This document shows positions 5,129-6,658 of a DNA stretch of 6,658 bases, in pieces. Positions within the stretch are counted from its first letter, which is position 1, and every line of letters begins with the position of its first letter. The stretch comes from an uncultured Ruminococcus sp. Its GTDB lineage: Bacteria > Bacillota > Clostridia > Oscillospirales > Ruminococcaceae. Position numbers and translations under genes: made by a program. The DNA is taken from the NCBI GenBank assembly GCA_900319195.1, contig ONNL01000105.1, positions 1 to 6,658 of the forward strand, written 5' to 3'. The notes under the pieces were generated by a model. That model had not been told where the DNA came from, ran no database searches, and was given only the letters and a program-made list of their open reading frames with translations.

Positions 5129-6511
5129 ATGAATGAAGAAAAAAAGAACCCTCTCGGATACGAGTCTGTAAATAAGCTCATGTTCAAATTTGCTGCTCCG
5201 AGTATAGTCGCTATGCTCGTAAGCGCTCTGTATAACATCGTTGACCAGCTCTTTATCGGACAGGCAGTCGGCACAAACGGCAATGCGGCGACAAACATCG
5301 CCTTCCCCCTCACTACCGCGTGTACCGCTATCTCGCTGCTTTTCGGCATAGGCGGCGCATCATGCTTCAATCTGTCGCTCGGCAGCGGAAACAAAAAACG
5401 TGCAGGATATTTCGCGGGAAATGCTCTGAGTATGCTTGTGATCTGCGGAGTTGTACTCTCGGCGGTAACGCTCGTATTCCTGACTCCCCTGCTTCGTGTT
5501 TTCGGCTCTGACTCGGTGATCCTCCCGTATGCCAAGGACTACGTAAGCGTAACAGCAATCGGTTTCCCATTCCTGATACTTGCAACAGGCGGCGGACATA
5601 TTATCCGCGCAGACGGCAGTCCGCAGATGACCATGATATGCAATCTTACGGGAGCTGTGATAAATACGGGACTCGACGCTTTATTTGTTCTCGGCTTCCG
5701 CTGGGGAATGAAGGGTGCGGCTGCGGCAACAGTTATCGGACAATTTGTATCTGCTGTCATTGTTATTGTTTATGTGCTCAATTTCAGGACGGTGACGCTT
5801 TCCGCAAAGCACTACAAGCCGTCGTTTATCGTGACAAAGCGCGTTGCTTCTATCGGTATGGCTTCGTTTTTCAATCAGATAGCGATAGGACTTGTTCAGA
5901 TCGTGCTCAACAACTCCCTCAGACACTACGGTAAGCTCTCGGAATACGGCAGCAATGAACCGATAGCGGTCGCAGGTATCGTCATGAAGGTCAACATGAT
6001 AGTATTTTCAATTGTAATCGGTCTTGCACAGGGCACACAGCCTATTGAGAGCTTCAACTACGGTGCAAAAAACTTCAAGCGCGTTAAGGAGGCATATCGC
6101 CTTGCAACAGTATGCGGACTCGGAGTTTCACTTGCAGCCTTTGCCGCATTTCAGCTCTTTCCGCGTCAGATACTCTCGATTTTCGGAAGCGGAAGCGAGA
6201 CATACTATAAATTCGGTGTGAAGTTTTTCAGGATTTTCCTCTTCTTCACTTGGATAAACTGCCTCCAGCCGATCACCTCGACCTTCTTCACCTCAATAGG
6301 CAAGCCAATCAAGGGAATGATACTCTCACTCACGAGACAAATTATATACTTTATCCCGATACTCCTTATTTTCCCACTGTTCTGGGGAATAGACGGTATC
6401 GTGCGAACAGGTCCCACAGCTGACGTGCTCTCCGCATTGACCGCTATCTTCCTCGCCGCCTACGAATTCCGCCTTATGAAAAAGGAAGAAGCTGCAAATA
6501 AAGCAGAATGA
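5129..6511 (+). CDS. MATE-family multidrug/cation antiporter
   Basis: The 460-residue membrane protein is the usual length for the MATE family and has about twelve hydrophobic segments. Approximate positions are 18-40, 52-75, 95-118, 132-155, 166-190, 195-217, 238-262, 279-302, 322-344, 363-385, 398-420 and 430-448, in two similar halves. Family marks include APSIVAML and IVDQLFIGQAVG in segment 1 (with D39), RADGSPQ at 160-166 before segment 5, and GLAQGTQPIESFNYGAKN at 298-315 before segment 9. It most resembles the Firmicutes MepA-like branch. Such proteins export cationic drugs or metabolites in exchange for Na+ or H+. The substrate cannot be read from sequence. A lysine/glutamate-rich cytoplasmic tail ends it. 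It is divergent from the GH43 enzyme gene, but nothing shows a shared role. No partner gene or MarR-type regulator is next to it in the window. Confidence 0.9.
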   Translation: MNEEKKNPLGYESVNKLMFKFAAPSIVAMLVSALYNIVDQLFIGQAVGTNGNAATNIAFPLTTACTAISLLFGIGGASCFNLSLGSGNKKRAGYFAGNALSMLVICGVVLSAVTLVFLTPLLRVFGSDSVILPYAKDYVSVTAIGFPFLILATGGGHIIRADGSPQMTMICNLTGAVINTGLDALFVLGFRWGMKGAAAATVIGQFVSAVIVIVYVLNFRTVTLSAKHYKPSFIVTKRVASIGMASFFNQIAIGLVQIVLNNSLRHYGKLSEYGSNEPIAVAGIVMKVNMIVFSIVIGLAQGTQPIESFNYGAKNFKRVKEAYRLATVCGLGVSLAAFAAFQLFPRQILSIFGSGSETYYKFGVKFFRIFLFFTWINCLQPITSTFFTSIGKPIKGMILSLTRQIIYFIPILLIFPLFWGIDGIVRTGPTADVLSALTAIFLAAYEFRLMKKEEAANKAE

Positions 6512-6564
6512 ATTCAAAAACGCCATGTGACAATGATACATATACAGAGATTTACACGTTTTAT

Positions 6565-6658
6565 CGGGGGGAAACTTTCTGAGGAAAGCTTTGTGCTAAC
6601 AGCACCCCGTACCCTCTGTCCTACGGACATCGTCTCGCCTGTCGGCTCGGTCGGTGCT
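6565..6658. other. Structured GC-rich intergenic tail, possible dispersed repeat or RNA element (runs off right edge)
   Basis: Several short stems lie close together after the exporter gene. CTTTC (6575-6579) pairs with GAAAG (6584-6588), extended by AAA (6572-6574) with TTT (6590-6592) across one bulge. GTGCT (6593-6597) pairs with AGCAC (6601-6605). An outer CGGGG (6565-6569) pairs with CCCCG (6605-6609), giving a possible three-way junction. TGTCC (6617-6621) pairs with GGACA (6625-6629), and AGCACC (6601-6606) can alternatively pair with GGTGCT (6653-6658). No T tract follows, so it is not a classical terminator. No convincing coding frame with a start and ribosome binding site is seen. 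The GC content and structure differ from the other gaps in the window. Confidence 0.4.

Noticed and set aside
5014..5535. Leftward 173-codon open frame antisense to the exporter gene
   Set aside because: It is a shadow of the well-supported MATE coding frame and ends in the promoter region; its sequence shows no domain.

Overview
The window looks like chromosomal DNA of a fibre-degrading Gram-positive anaerobe, most likely a Ruminococcus close to R. flavefaciens. This rests on a secreted multimodular xylan-degrading enzyme with a type I dockerin, strong sigma-A-type promoters with 17-bp spacers, G-rich Shine-Dalgarno sequences, moderate GC in the genes and AT-rich gaps. The species assignment is inference; no rRNA or other marker gene is present.

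Layout, left to right: (1) the 5' end of a leftward gene for a small zinc-ribbon protein, cut by the window edge; (2) an intergenic region of about 295 bp with two similar leftward promoters 96 bp apart, a rightward intrinsic terminator with no obvious rightward gene to serve, GC-rich hairpins, and a very good rightward promoter; (3) a rightward gene for a CobW-like G3E-family GTPase with altered metal-binding and guanine-specificity motifs; (4) a compact two-way terminator shared with the next, convergent gene; (5) a leftward 1168-residue secreted enzyme built as signal peptide, GH43 glycosidase, GH43-associated beta-sandwich, CBM22, dockerin, SGNH esterase, and C-terminal beta-rich module; (6) a divergent promoter region with a perfect 15-bp palindrome just upstream of the enzyme's ribosome binding site; (7) a rightward MATE-family multidrug exporter; (8) a structured GC-rich tail running off the right edge, which may be a dispersed repeat.

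The genes do not form one operon: each has its own promoter and neighbours alternate in direction. The most substantial biology is the GH43-dockerin-SGNH enzyme. It should place a xylan side-chain or xylo-oligosaccharide glycosidase and a deacetylating esterase on one cellulosome-docked polypeptide, so two kinds of xylan decoration could be removed together. The GTPase and zinc-ribbon genes are divergent neighbours that both suggest metal handling, but nothing in the sequence proves a link. I see no CRISPR array, phage, transposase, rRNA or tRNA.
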